A model generated the notes under the pieces. That model worked only from the letters and a program-made list of their open reading frames with translations. It was not told the DNA's origin and ran no database searches. 64,000 nt of DNA from PALSA-1296 sp038322815. GTDB lineage: Bacteria > Bacteroidota > Ignavibacteria > Palsa-1295. Each line of letters starts with the position of its first letter. Position 1 is the stretch's first letter. The stretch is taken from positions 50,703 to 114,702 of the forward strand of contig JBBQGG010000001.1 of assembly GCA_038322815.1 (NCBI GenBank), written 5' to 3'. The translations under genes were made by a program, and so were the position numbers. Below are positions 16,874 through 25,895 of this stretch, piece after piece.

Positions 16874-17902
16874 TCAATTTCCCCTCTTCCATTTATCGCG
16901 TTCCAAACTCAAGCTAAAACTAATACGGTGCGTATTTCCGAGTTGATCTTGCGCATTAAAACTTTGGAATGCATAATCAACTGTAAGTCTCGGCAAATGA
17001 ACTCCGGCGCCGACAGTAAACATTTTCAGATCATTATAACCGACGCGAATTGCGATCAGTCTTTTGAATTGATACTCTAATCCAATAAGAAAATCGGCAC
17101 TTACTCCTCCGAGATGAACTTCAGCTATGCTTCGGAGATTCTCGAATCGAATATTAGTTTCGAAAGCAGGTAATAACGTATGATTAGAATCAGAAAAAAT
17201 ATCCCATAAATACGCTGCGCCAAGTTTTAGTGTAGGTGCAACAAGTTCTTTCGTGCCCGATGAATAGGAAAGCAGAGTTGTAGTAATATCTTGACTGACT
17301 GCAGCGAGTGTCAATTCAGGGATTGGATGGTAACGAATTCCAAGGTCAACACCAAAACCGGTAGCATGGTTATCTGCATCGAGTTTACGAAAAATAATTT
17401 TCACTGTTGCTCCGTAAGAAAACAGCGAATCTTTTTTCTGTCCATAAGAAAGCAACACTGCCCAATCATAATTTCCAAAAGATTTAACTTTAGAGTAATC
17501 AATATAATCATCGCCATTGAATTGCCCGTCGCCATTAAGATCAATGAGTGCACTGCGTGTATCCTTAATATTGGAAATACCGATGTGCAGAATTGATACT
17601 GCTGCTCCGCCATCTTTGCCGAGTGGGAAAGCAACTGCGGCAAAATCATGCTGAAGTGTATTATCAAAGCGCGCTTCATGCATCCCAGTAATGCTAGGAT
17701 ACTGTATTTGCGACAATCCCGCAGGATTCCAATATCCCATCGAGGCATCATCTATCGTTGCAATAGCGGTGCCGCCCATTGCCAGTGACCTTGCACCGGC
17801 TCCGAGCTGCAAAAACTCTCCGGCATAGGTACGGAAAGATTGGGCGAAAGAATTCGTCGATTGAAGGAGAATTATGAAAGCAAATATTTTTATGAAGTGC
17901 AA
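16874..17902 (-). CDS. PorV/PorQ-family outer-membrane beta-barrel protein
   Basis: 342 residues from a TTG start at 17902 (a stop codon lies just upstream in frame). The signal peptide ends NSFAQ. The family hallmark follows: EFLQLGAGARSLAMGG, then AIATIDDASMGYWNPAGLSQI, with alternating barrel strands after it (DWAVLLSYG, GFGVDLGIRYHPIPELTLAAV, GLEYQFKRLIAIRVGYND). PorV carries T9SS cargo to the attachment complex and PorQ works in the sortase stage; which of the two this is cannot be told. It is the only T9SS-machinery candidate in a window full of T9SS cargo. A nine-residue DLNGDGQFNGD loop resembles a calcium-binding insert. Confidence 0.8.
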   Translation of the reverse strand: MHFIKIFAFIILLQSTNSFAQSFRTYAGEFLQLGAGARSLAMGGTAIATIDDASMGYWNPAGLSQIQYPSITGMHEARFDNTLQHDFAAVAFPLGKDGGAAVSILHIGISNIKDTRSALIDLNGDGQFNGDDYIDYSKVKSFGNYDWAVLLSYGQKKDSLFSYGATVKIIFRKLDADNHATGFGVDLGIRYHPIPELTLAAVSQDITTTLLSYSSGTKELVAPTLKLGAAYLWDIFSDSNHTLLPAFETNIRFENLRSIAEVHLGGVSADFLIGLEYQFKRLIAIRVGYNDLKMFTVGAGVHLPRLTVDYAFQSFNAQDQLGNTHRISFSLSLERDKWKRGN

Positions 17903-17976
17903 GTAGTAAAATTTTTAAATGATATATAAATTACAAATTCTTTGACCATATAATTCATAGGTGATAAATTCTTACC

Positions 17977-18735
17977 CTATTCCCATAATCCAAATTCCTT
18001 CGGGTAACGAATTTTCCAGAGGGTGAGTCCCTCCGCGGGAGCTAAATATTTTGCTCTGTTCTCTTCAGTTGGAATGTTGAGCAATTCTATGAATCGCTCT
18101 TCGCTTAACTTCCCCTTTCCGACTTCAATAAAAGCTCCGATAAGCGACCGTACCATTCCCCTCACAAAACGATTAGCCCTGATCGTAAAAATTATCTTAT
18201 CCTCAAATTCTTCAAATTCGCACGTATCAACTATTGAGCGATAATGCTCAACATCATCAGAACGTTTGGAATACGAAGTGAAATCATGATTACCGATAAC
18301 ATGGAAAGCTGCTCTTTTCATAGACGTCATATCCAGATCGTCCCAAACGAACCATGAGAAATTTCTATGCAACGCAGTACGTCGTTTGAATATGGTATAT
18401 CTATATTCTCTATCCAATGCTGCATACCTTGCATGAAAATCATCCACTATTTCCCGAATATCACGAATTACAACATCACTTCCGGAATTGCCGTTAATTG
18501 CTTGAGTTAATTTATCTAAAGACATCGACGCAGATTCCGGAAGCGTAACATGCGCTACCATTCCATGTGCATGAACTCCTGCATCAGTTCTTCCTGAAGC
18601 ATTGACCGGAACGTGCTCCTGGAAAATAATTTTAAGAGCTGACTCAATTTCCTGCTGCACCGTACGAACTCCCGGCTGGATTTGCCAGCCAGCAAAATCA
18701 GTGCCGTCGTATTCTATGAGAAGTGCGATCTTCAT
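17977..18735 (-). CDS. truA: tRNA pseudouridine(38-40) synthase TruA
   Basis: 252 residues, standard length. It modifies uridines 38-40 in the tRNA anticodon stem. Seen: IEYDGTDFAGWQIQPGVRTVQ (about 6-26), the catalytic Asp in NASGRTDAGVHAHGM (Asp near 52), YRYTIFKRR and ANRFVRGMVRSLIGAFIEVGKG near 190. The C-terminus LAPAEGLTLWKIRYP is also typical. It is divergent from glmS (74 bases apart) and leads the minus-strand run toward the PorV-like gene. Confidence 0.97.
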   Translation of the reverse strand: MKIALLIEYDGTDFAGWQIQPGVRTVQQEIESALKIIFQEHVPVNASGRTDAGVHAHGMVAHVTLPESASMSLDKLTQAINGNSGSDVVIRDIREIVDDFHARYAALDREYRYTIFKRRTALHRNFSWFVWDDLDMTSMKRAAFHVIGNHDFTSYSKRSDDVEHYRSIVDTCEFEEFEDKIIFTIRANRFVRGMVRSLIGAFIEVGKGKLSEERFIELLNIPTEENRAKYLAPAEGLTLWKIRYPKEFGLWE

Positions 18736-18809
18736 TCAATTAAAAGCATGCCGTAACAGTTTTCCGAAATTTTCGTTAGTATACAAAATACTTTTATTAG
18801 AACAACATT

Positions 18810-20684
18810 ATGTGCGGAATAGTCGGTTATATCGGCGATCGCGAAGCAACTCCGATCATCCTTGCAGGGCTAAAGCGTCTTGAATATCGCGGCTACGATT
18901 CAGCCGGAATCGCCCTTATCGAACACCACCAATCAAACGGAAAAAGTTTAGCCTCCGGGAATTTAGCAACGCTTAATATAAAAAAATGTAAAGGAAAAGT
19001 CACACAACTCGAGGAGTTGATCCGCAACATCCCCTTGACTGCGAAACTTGGCATAGGTCATACTCGTTGGGCTACGCATGGTGCACCGAGTGATATAAAC
19101 AGCCATCCGCATACTGATCAAACCGGAAGAATCGCTATTATTCATAACGGCATCGTCGAAAATTACTCTGCAATCAAAGAAACGCTAATCGGTCGTGGGC
19201 ACACCTTTCAAAGTGAAACTGATACCGAAGTTCTGGCCCATCTGATCGGAGAATTTTATACAGATGGTCGTAACCTTACTGAAGCGGTTCGTTTAGCTCT
19301 CAGTGAGATCATTGGAGCCTATGGTGTCTGTGTTATTGCTAAAGATTCACCGGATGAAATCGTCTGTGCCAGAAAAGGATCCCCTATCGTCATTGGAGTC
19401 GGCGACCATGAAAATTTTATTGCTTCTGACGCAGCAGCCATTGTTTCCCATACTCGGAATGTGATTTATCTTTCCGATAATGAGATCGCAACAATAACTC
19501 GTGATAGTGTTAAAACTCGAACCATCGGTGATGTTGTCGTCACTAAAGATATCGAAGCGATCACGATAAAACTTGAAGAGATTGAAAAATCCGGCTATGA
19601 ACATTTCATGCTGAAAGAAATCCACGAACAGCCTTCGACCGTTCGGGATGCCATGCGAGGAAGAGTTATTGAAGATGAGGGTTCAATTGTCCTCGGCGGA
19701 TTAAGAAATCATCTTAGTAATCTCCGGAATGCAAAACGCATTCTCATCACAGCATGCGGAACAAGTTATCATGCTGCATTGATCGGAAAGTATATGCTTG
19801 AGCAACTTGCACAGGTTCCGGTCGATGTGGAATATGCAAGTGAATTCCGTTACCGCAATCCTGTTGTTACTGAAGGTGACGTGATGTTCGTCATCAGTCA
19901 ATCGGGAGAAACAGCCGATACTCTTGCTGCGATGAGAGAAGCTAAACGTAAAGGCGCTCTGGCGCTCGGAATAGTAAATGTCGTAGGTTCAACGATAGCT
20001 CGTGAATCCGATGGTGGAGTTTATATCCATGCCGGTCCTGAGATCGGCGTAGCTTCAACAAAAGCTTTCACTTCACAAGTAACGGTATTCGCACTCCTTT
20101 CGATCATGCTTGGTAGAATGAAGAGCCTATCTGTGGTGGATGGAAAGGAATTTATCAGAGCATTATTAAAATTACCTGATCAGATCAAAACGATTCTTGA
20201 AAACTCAGAACCGATGATCCAGGAAATCGTTAATGAATTTAAGGAAGCCGATCATTTTCTTTATCTTGGAAGAGGGTATAATTATCCCGTCGCTCTTGAA
20301 GGGGCACTGAAATTAAAAGAAATTTCTTATATTCATGCCGAAGGTTATCCTGCAGCAGAGATGAAACATGGCCCTATTGCTCTGATAGATAACGACATGC
20401 CCGTTGTTGTCATCGCTCCGCATGATGATGTCTATGAAAAAGTTCTTTCTAACATTCAGGAAGTCCGAGCAAGAGGTGGGAGGCTTATCATTATCGCAAG
20501 CGAGGGCGATAAGAGCGTAGATAAACTGGCTGAAAAAGTGATCTACATTCCGGAAACAATTTCAATGCTGCTTCCGATACTCTCAGTGATTCCGTTGCAG
20601 CTTCTCTCTTATTACATGGCAACTGCAAGGGGAGCTAATGTCGATCAGCCAAGAAACTTGGCGAAATCTGTGACCGTAGAATAA
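18810..20684 (+). CDS. glmS: Glutamine-fructose-6-phosphate aminotransferase (isomerizing)
   Basis: 624 residues, slightly longer than the usual 600-610. It makes glucosamine 6-phosphate for peptidoglycan and lipid A. The N-terminal glutaminase domain starts with the nucleophile Cys2 (MCGIVGYIGDREATPI), with GYDSAGIAL, GHTRWATHG and HNGIVENY. Two SIS isomerase domains follow (ACGTSYHAALIGKY, SQSGETADTLAAMREAKRKG, LGRGYNYPVALEGALKLKEI, AEGYPAAEMKHGPIAL), and the standard ending DQPRNLAKSVTVE is present. A 26-residue stretch near 42-65 in the glutaminase domain accounts for the extra length. No glmS ribozyme space exists upstream. Confidence 0.98.
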   Translation: MCGIVGYIGDREATPIILAGLKRLEYRGYDSAGIALIEHHQSNGKSLASGNLATLNIKKCKGKVTQLEELIRNIPLTAKLGIGHTRWATHGAPSDINSHPHTDQTGRIAIIHNGIVENYSAIKETLIGRGHTFQSETDTEVLAHLIGEFYTDGRNLTEAVRLALSEIIGAYGVCVIAKDSPDEIVCARKGSPIVIGVGDHENFIASDAAAIVSHTRNVIYLSDNEIATITRDSVKTRTIGDVVVTKDIEAITIKLEEIEKSGYEHFMLKEIHEQPSTVRDAMRGRVIEDEGSIVLGGLRNHLSNLRNAKRILITACGTSYHAALIGKYMLEQLAQVPVDVEYASEFRYRNPVVTEGDVMFVISQSGETADTLAAMREAKRKGALALGIVNVVGSTIARESDGGVYIHAGPEIGVASTKAFTSQVTVFALLSIMLGRMKSLSVVDGKEFIRALLKLPDQIKTILENSEPMIQEIVNEFKEADHFLYLGRGYNYPVALEGALKLKEISYIHAEGYPAAEMKHGPIALIDNDMPVVVIAPHDDVYEKVLSNIQEVRARGGRLIIIASEGDKSVDKLAEKVIYIPETISMLLPILSVIPLQLLSYYMATARGANVDQPRNLAKSVTVE

Positions 20685-20691
20685 ACGTAGA

Positions 20692-20719
20692 GCCGGGATT
20701 TAATTCATTAAATCCCGGC
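20692..20719. terminator. Hairpin between convergent glmS and ppiD-like genes
   Basis: A perfect 12-bp stem GCCGGGATTTAA / TTAAATCCCGGC with a 4-base loop sits in the 47-base gap between two convergent stop codons. No T-tract follows on either strand, so it is a non-classical bidirectional terminator or a member of the GTAG repeat family (GTAG occurs directly before it). Confidence 0.5.
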
Positions 20720-20731
20720 CCAGATAAAACA

Positions 20732-22852
20732 TTACATTCGATGTGAGCGATAGTCAACAACCGTTGCTTTTTCCTTTAGCTCCTCCAGCCATTGACCGAA
20801 GAATCTCTGCTGTTTTTCCTGATTCAGCTTTTCAAATTCCTTTGTTTTTTGAGCTTCATACTCTTTCTTATCAGCTGTTTTAATATCCAATACCTTGATA
20901 ATATAATATCCGTTCTCTCCCTCGATCGGCTGGCTGATCTCCCCCGCCTTCATTGTAAAGGCAGCATTATTGACTCCAAACTCCGGTCCTAATCCCGGTG
21001 CAGCTTCTGTAGGTCCGAAAGTAATTGTCGTCGGACGGTATGTTGAATCAATTGCACTGAGTTTTGAAAGACCGTCACCCGGTGCGAGCATTGCACGAAC
21101 CTCTTTTGCTTTTGCGGCGAGAGCTTCAACTGATTTACGTTTTGCAATTGTTATCTTTATCTGTTCTTTGATCATACTGTCAAGCGGCTTTACTCCTTTA
21201 GGAATAACTTCAGTAACCTGACCGACTACAGTAAGATGCGCGATCGGAATTCGAACGGGCTGAGTAATATCGCCGGCAGAAAGCTCAAAAAGATAATTCA
21301 CCCAAGGCATATATCCAAACATCGGAGATGCACCTTTCTTCATAACAGCCGGTCCGTCCGAAGTTACACGAAGATTCTGAGCCTGAGCGACTGGATCAAA
21401 GCCATCTTTTACAGCTTTCTCTCTGAAAATGCTTGCTTGTTGGGCAACCATTCTTGTGGTTTGTGAACTGGGTTTGATATCAACAGGTATAGTACCAACC
21501 TTAAGTTTCCTGTTCGAGCGTGCAATAACTTGAAAAACATGATATCCGATCGTCGATTCAAGAGGTCCTTGCAATTCTCCAATAGGAGCTTTCATCACGG
21601 CTTCTTCGAAAGCAGGAACGTACATTTTCTGCCCCATCCATCTCATATCTCCACCATTACGGGCTGCAGGATCTTGAGAATATTGCCGTGCAATTGCAGA
21701 AAAATCCGCACCGGCTTTAATATCATTATAGAGCTTTGTTGCAAGAGCTTTTGCACTATCTTTATTTTCCGGCCTTCCGAAACCGATCATAATGTTTTTT
21801 GCATGATAGAAACTTGCACCGGTATCCTGCACTTCAAAAACACGCATAACTCTGATCTGTCCCTGATTGACTCCCGTGACAACATCACCAACTTTTGAAT
21901 TTAGTACTTCTTCACTATTATTATATGCACTGAACATATTCGGACTCATCATTACCGAAGGTTGATATCCTCCGTCACTATAGCCATGAGCAAGTTCATT
22001 GACAGTACTGTCGGAAGCGGTAAGAGGGATAGCCAGCCATTTTCTCTTTAGTCCTTCAATGCTTTCCATGAGTTTGACTGAATCCTTCGGAGTCGGAGCT
22101 TCGCGGAAAACGACGAATTTAATTTTCCTTGCTTCTTCTCGTTTATAGAGAAAAGGATGATCTTCATAGTATTTCTTAACTTCATCATCAGTAACTTTCG
22201 ACATAAATTCACGCGGGATCTGAGTCGGTTTCAACTTTATGAGTTCAACTGTCGCCTTCGCATTTGAATTCTCATACCGCTCCCACATATCTGATCTGGA
22301 AGTCCGAAGCGCCACTTGTAAAATATTAGAGAGCTTCTGCTTTTTAAGTTCTTCGCGCATGGTCTTTGCTACATTTGATACTGTTGTATCATTGCGAGGA
22401 TCACGGAGTGCCTGAAAGTATGCTGCTTCATCAAAACGTCCGGTTGAATCCATGAAATTACGTTTCAGAAATTCAGGAGGATTATAGAAAAGAACGTCGC
22501 GCACTTCCTGATCACTAACAGTTACACCAAATTCATTGATCTTTTGATCGATCAACTTGGAGACAATAACCTGATCCCAAGCTTTTTCACGGAGTTCTGA
22601 TTCTTCCGCATCACTGAGTGTAGTCTTCTTTGTTTCCTGGAGTTTCTGTTGGCGAAGCTGGCCGAAGACATCTTCATAATCTTTATTGGTGATCGAAGAG
22701 CCGTTTACTTTGCCTAATTCATCCGGTTTTCTTCCGCTCTTGAAAAAATCGCCTTGTGCGCCCCATTCAAAAATGATCATTAAAAGGAATGCGCCTGCGA
22801 GACCGGCAAATATTACCGTCATCTTCTCACGCATTTTATTCATTACTGCCAT
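20732..22852 (-). CDS. PpiD-like membrane-anchored peptidyl-prolyl isomerase/chaperone
   Basis: 706 residues from ATG at 22852; an upstream TTG at 22891 would add 13 residues. One N-terminal membrane helix (VIFAGLAGAFLLMIIFEWG) anchors a large periplasmic part, as in PpiD/SurA-type folding factors of the envelope. A SurA_N-like helical region (SITNKDYEDVFGQLRQQKL, then KINEFGVTVSDQEVRDVLF) is followed by a parvulin domain (AKNIMIGF, DFSAIARQYSQDPAARNGGDMRWMG, IGYHVFQVI; about 345-450) and a second, degenerate rotamase-like region near the end. It probably assists outer-membrane and secreted proteins, of which this window has many. It is convergent with glmS. Confidence 0.9.
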   Translation of the reverse strand: MAVMNKMREKMTVIFAGLAGAFLLMIIFEWGAQGDFFKSGRKPDELGKVNGSSITNKDYEDVFGQLRQQKLQETKKTTLSDAEESELREKAWDQVIVSKLIDQKINEFGVTVSDQEVRDVLFYNPPEFLKRNFMDSTGRFDEAAYFQALRDPRNDTTVSNVAKTMREELKKQKLSNILQVALRTSRSDMWERYENSNAKATVELIKLKPTQIPREFMSKVTDDEVKKYYEDHPFLYKREEARKIKFVVFREAPTPKDSVKLMESIEGLKRKWLAIPLTASDSTVNELAHGYSDGGYQPSVMMSPNMFSAYNNSEEVLNSKVGDVVTGVNQGQIRVMRVFEVQDTGASFYHAKNIMIGFGRPENKDSAKALATKLYNDIKAGADFSAIARQYSQDPAARNGGDMRWMGQKMYVPAFEEAVMKAPIGELQGPLESTIGYHVFQVIARSNRKLKVGTIPVDIKPSSQTTRMVAQQASIFREKAVKDGFDPVAQAQNLRVTSDGPAVMKKGASPMFGYMPWVNYLFELSAGDITQPVRIPIAHLTVVGQVTEVIPKGVKPLDSMIKEQIKITIAKRKSVEALAAKAKEVRAMLAPGDGLSKLSAIDSTYRPTTITFGPTEAAPGLGPEFGVNNAAFTMKAGEISQPIEGENGYYIIKVLDIKTADKKEYEAQKTKEFEKLNQEKQQRFFGQWLEELKEKATVVDYRSHRM

Positions 22853-23086
22853 ATTTTGCCCTGTTTTCGCTATAAATTGAAAGATACCCAACCCTATTAT
22901 AAAAAGCTAAGTGAAATCGCTTAAAACCATAGAGAAGTTCCATTATTTGCCACCAAAAAGCTAAATCTGAGACATTGTGAATACATACCGCAGGCTGATT
23001 GCCTTAAGCGACTGGGAAAAGTATAAAGCAGTAAATAATTTTGGGACCGAAAGTCAAAGATAAAAAGAACAGATACGATAGATTTG

Positions 23087-23160
23087 CTCCTGAGGTAGGA
23101 CTTGAACCTACGACCCTCTGATTAACAGTCAGATGCTCTAACCAACTGAGCTACTCAGGA
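23087..23160 (-). tRNA. tRNA-Asn (anticodon GTT)
   Basis: 74 bases on the minus strand. The acceptor TCCTGAG pairs with CTCAGGA, the discriminator is G, and CCA is not encoded. The anticodon stem TCTGA/TCAGA holds the loop CTGTTAA, giving GTT. The D-arm AGCTCAGTTGGTTAGAGC and T-arm GTAGGTTCAAGTCCTAC are regular. Confidence 0.95.
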
Positions 23161-23238
23161 ATATCTTTTGTTTAAGGCACAGGTAAACGCAAAGAAGGCA
23201 AGATGCGGTTCCGAAAAATAAAATGTTTGTCATTTTTT

Positions 23239-23309
23239 GTAGACTCAGGCTTCAACCTGCGAACTCGTTTCACGACGAATCTGCTCCGCAAACTAAAGCC
23301 TGCGCCTAC
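23239..23309. repeat. Palindromic repeat of the GTAG family (71 bp)
   Basis: The 23-base termini 23239-23261 (GTAGACTCAGGCTTC...) and 23287-23309 (...AAAGCCTGCGCCTAC) are inverted copies with about six mismatches. The centre is 25 bases long. No coding capacity. Confidence 0.65.
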
Positions 23310-23422
23310 CTGCACAAGAATAATAAGTAATCTTATTAAAAAACAATCAACGATTTTAGCAACCGACTCGTTTTAACTTCTCCAATTTTTAATTTTACAT
23401 TTAATTTTTAATTAAAACGCAG

Positions 23423-25156
23423 TTGTTAGGCTATTTTACATTCGTTCTTCATACTCATCTTCCGTATGTCCTCCATCATGGCAAGTGGCCCTTCGGCTCG
23501 GATTGGCTTTCCGAAGCGGTGAGCGAATGCTATATTCCGCTGCTTAATGCTATGAATGGTTTGCATGATCGCGGCGTGAAGTTCAAGATATCTATGGATT
23601 TCTCCCCTATTCTCTTAGAACAGCTTGCCGATCCTGCTTTTGCCGAGACCTTCATTTCTTATTGCGATGAGAAAATAAAACTTGCCGAATCCGATCATAA
23701 ATATTTTTCAAAAAATAACGAAAAACATTTTCAACCTCTTGCAAAATTCTGGGAAGATTTTTATAGGGATGCTAAAAATAGTTTTGAAAATGTTTATCAT
23801 TGCGATCTGATAGGCGGTTTCAAAAAACTATCTGATGCTGGTGTTCTCGATGCGATGACGTGCGGCGCAACACATGGATATTTTCCGCTTCTCTTAGACG
23901 ATCGGAATATCCGTGCTCAGATCCAACTTGCGATCGCCACACATAAAAAATATTTCAGTAAAGATCCACGCGGCATTTGGCTTCCGGAATGCGCATATCG
24001 CCCGAGGTATTTTTGGTCACCAGAATCGGGCGATAGGACACTCGAAAAATTCTGCAAAGAGCGTGCCGGAATTGAAGAGCTTGTTTCGGAATTTGGCTTA
24101 GAATATTTCGTTGTCGAAGGTTCTTTAACAAAAGGCGGTATGGCAATGCCAACCTATCACCGTCTTATGGACGCCGCGCGTAAGAAGCATATTTATACTG
24201 AAGAGTGGCAAAAGTATCTTCTTGCCACAGCCGAACATGCTAACCGTTCGCTTGCTGATATTTACCAGGTTCAATCGACAACTCGTGAACTTCCCGGAGC
24301 AACGCCTGTCGTCTTCTCCCGCGATAGAAAGACTTCCGAACAGGTATGGTCAGGCGATATCGGATATCCGGGCGATGGGAATTATTTAGATTTTTCAAAA
24401 AAGCATCATAATTCCGGGCTTCGCTATTGGAAAGTTACCGGACATCATATCGATATTGGATTAAAAGAACAATATGATCCGAAAGCTCGCGAAGTAAATC
24501 TATCAAGGCAAGCATCGCATTTTGTGGCTCTTGTCAAGCAGACCTTAACCGAACATATCATTCAAACCGGAAAATCAGGAGTCGTTTGCTCGCCATTTGA
24601 TACGGAGCTTTTCGGTCATTGGTGGTTCGAAGGTCCGGGATTTTTAGAAAAAGTTTTAGAAAAACTATCTAATGATCCTGATATCAAACTTTCCAATTGC
24701 GCCGAAATATTAGATCGCATCCCTAATCGTGAGACCATTGCCCTTCCCGAAGGTTCATGGGGCGAAGGCGGCGGGCATTATGTTTGGCTTAACCAGAAGG
24801 TCTCCTGGACATGGGATAAGATTTATTCTCAGGAAAAAGAATTTCTTGAAGCGATAAAAAATTATCATCAGAAGAAAAAGCCTGCAAAATTTTTAACGAA
24901 GATACTTCGTCAGGCTGCACGAGAGCTATTACTGCTCGAAGCAAGCGATTGGCAATTTCTGATAACTACTGAAGGAGCTGCCGATTATGCGACGACAAGA
25001 TTCAACGAACATTCAGAAAGACTTTCGCAGTTGCTTGATATTGCAGATAGACTTTTCGATGGCAAAGAAGAGGGAAAAAAAGATAAAGAGTATTTAAAAA
25101 CTGCTTCCAAAGATGATAAGCCTTTTACAGAAATAGATTTGAGCTGGTGGGCTTAA
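23423..25156 (+). CDS. Glycoside hydrolase family 57 protein, 1,4-alpha-glucan branching enzyme type
   Basis: 577 residues from a TTG start. GH57 region 1 is at the N-terminus (FTFVLHTHLPYVLHHG). The catalytic nucleophile lies in GIWLPECAYRPRYFW (Glu189), followed by GLEYFVVEG. The general acid Asp is in CSPFDTELFGHWWFEG (near 395). A C-terminal helical region of about 120 residues (DUF1957 type; LLLEASDWQFLITT) completes the form seen in GH57 branching enzymes, which make alpha-1,6 branches in glycogen-like glucan. Branching is the best call; alpha-amylase-type activity is possible. No other glycogen gene is nearby. It ends KPFTEIDLSWWA. Confidence 0.85.
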   Translation: MLGYFTFVLHTHLPYVLHHGKWPFGSDWLSEAVSECYIPLLNAMNGLHDRGVKFKISMDFSPILLEQLADPAFAETFISYCDEKIKLAESDHKYFSKNNEKHFQPLAKFWEDFYRDAKNSFENVYHCDLIGGFKKLSDAGVLDAMTCGATHGYFPLLLDDRNIRAQIQLAIATHKKYFSKDPRGIWLPECAYRPRYFWSPESGDRTLEKFCKERAGIEELVSEFGLEYFVVEGSLTKGGMAMPTYHRLMDAARKKHIYTEEWQKYLLATAEHANRSLADIYQVQSTTRELPGATPVVFSRDRKTSEQVWSGDIGYPGDGNYLDFSKKHHNSGLRYWKVTGHHIDIGLKEQYDPKAREVNLSRQASHFVALVKQTLTEHIIQTGKSGVVCSPFDTELFGHWWFEGPGFLEKVLEKLSNDPDIKLSNCAEILDRIPNRETIALPEGSWGEGGGHYVWLNQKVSWTWDKIYSQEKEFLEAIKNYHQKKKPAKFLTKILRQAARELLLLEASDWQFLITTEGAADYATTRFNEHSERLSQLLDIADRLFDGKEEGKKDKEYLKTASKDDKPFTEIDLSWWA

Positions 25157-25200
25157 AATTTATTTCATCGCTAAGTTGTACTTCACCATTAACGGGTTTA

Positions 25201-25220
25201 TTCGCTGGGTTCAGAATGAC
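25201..25220. repeat. Half copy of the GTCATTCTGAG repeat
   Basis: The 20 bases read TTCGCTGGGTTCAGAATGAC, matching the right end of the repeat at 16772-16859. The left half is missing. It lies just upstream of the TlpA-like gene. Confidence 0.5.
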
Positions 25221-25269
25221 ACGATAAGCACTTAAGGAACTTGTTTTTCATCGGTTTACTTTATTATAT

Positions 25270-25860
25270 ATGCGATATCTTCTGTTATTTTTCGGTCTTC
25301 TGATAATTGGCTCCGGCTGTTCTCCTACGCCATCGGATTCTTCTACGGCTAATACTGCCGACTCTCTACAATTCCAGAAAAACATCTCGACGCTTTATGG
25401 CAACGGCGGCAAGAACGTCAAAGATAGTACCGGGCTCGTTGTCGCATCGAATATTATCTGGAAAGATTCTTTGGGCATTACTCACTCCCTCAATGACCTA
25501 AAGGGTAAGATCGTTTTGCTTAATTTTTGGGCTATATGGTGTGGTCCATGCGAAGCAGAAATGCCCGATCTTAATTCGATCGCTCAATCTTCAGGTTCCG
25601 ATATCATCGTCATCGGTATTACTGCAGTCGATCCAAATACTTCTTTATTTGAAAGGGCAAAACTATTTGCCGAATCCCGTGGATTAAAATATCAGATAAT
25701 AACTGATCAAGCCTCAAAAGCTTACATCAATTATAATGGCGAAGGAAATGTGTCAATACCACGATCATTTGCTGTTGATCGTGACGGTTATATAGTCCAT
25801 ACATTCTTTGGTCTACAAACAAAAAAACAGTTTATGGATATTCTTAATCAAATACCATAA
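25270..25860 (+). CDS. TlpA/ResA-like thioredoxin lipoprotein
   Basis: 196 residues. The lipoprotein signal MRYLLLFFGLLIIGSGCS (lipobox GSGC) puts it at the periplasmic face of a membrane. After a 40-residue spacer a TlpA-type thioredoxin fold follows: SLNDLKGKIVLLNFWAIWCG, then PCEAEMPDL, with the redox pair WCGPC near residues 93-97, a cis-Pro segment VSIPRSFAVDRDGYIV, and HTFFGLQTKKQF. Such proteins keep periplasmic Cys pairs reduced, for instance during cytochrome c maturation. No partner gene is adjacent, and it is convergent with korA. Confidence 0.9.
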   Translation: MRYLLLFFGLLIIGSGCSPTPSDSSTANTADSLQFQKNISTLYGNGGKNVKDSTGLVVASNIIWKDSLGITHSLNDLKGKIVLLNFWAIWCGPCEAEMPDLNSIAQSSGSDIIVIGITAVDPNTSLFERAKLFAESRGLKYQIITDQASKAYINYNGEGNVSIPRSFAVDRDGYIVHTFFGLQTKKQFMDILNQIP

Positions 25861-25895
25861 ACTATTGTTTTGCAGTAACTTGTAGGGTCTTAATC

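Larger units (their letters stand above)
22853..23422. other. 570-bp non-coding interval with tRNA-Asn and a palindromic repeat
   Basis: It holds tRNA-Asn (23087-23160) and the repeat at 23239-23309. The segment 22853-23086 shows no convincing open frame, and no RNA fold was recognised. The AT-rich end before 23423 probably contains the promoter of the GH57 gene. Confidence 0.6.

Noticed and set aside
18736..18809. glmS riboswitch/ribozyme upstream of glmS
   Set aside because: Only 74 bases separate glmS from divergent truA, and no conserved ribozyme core is seen.
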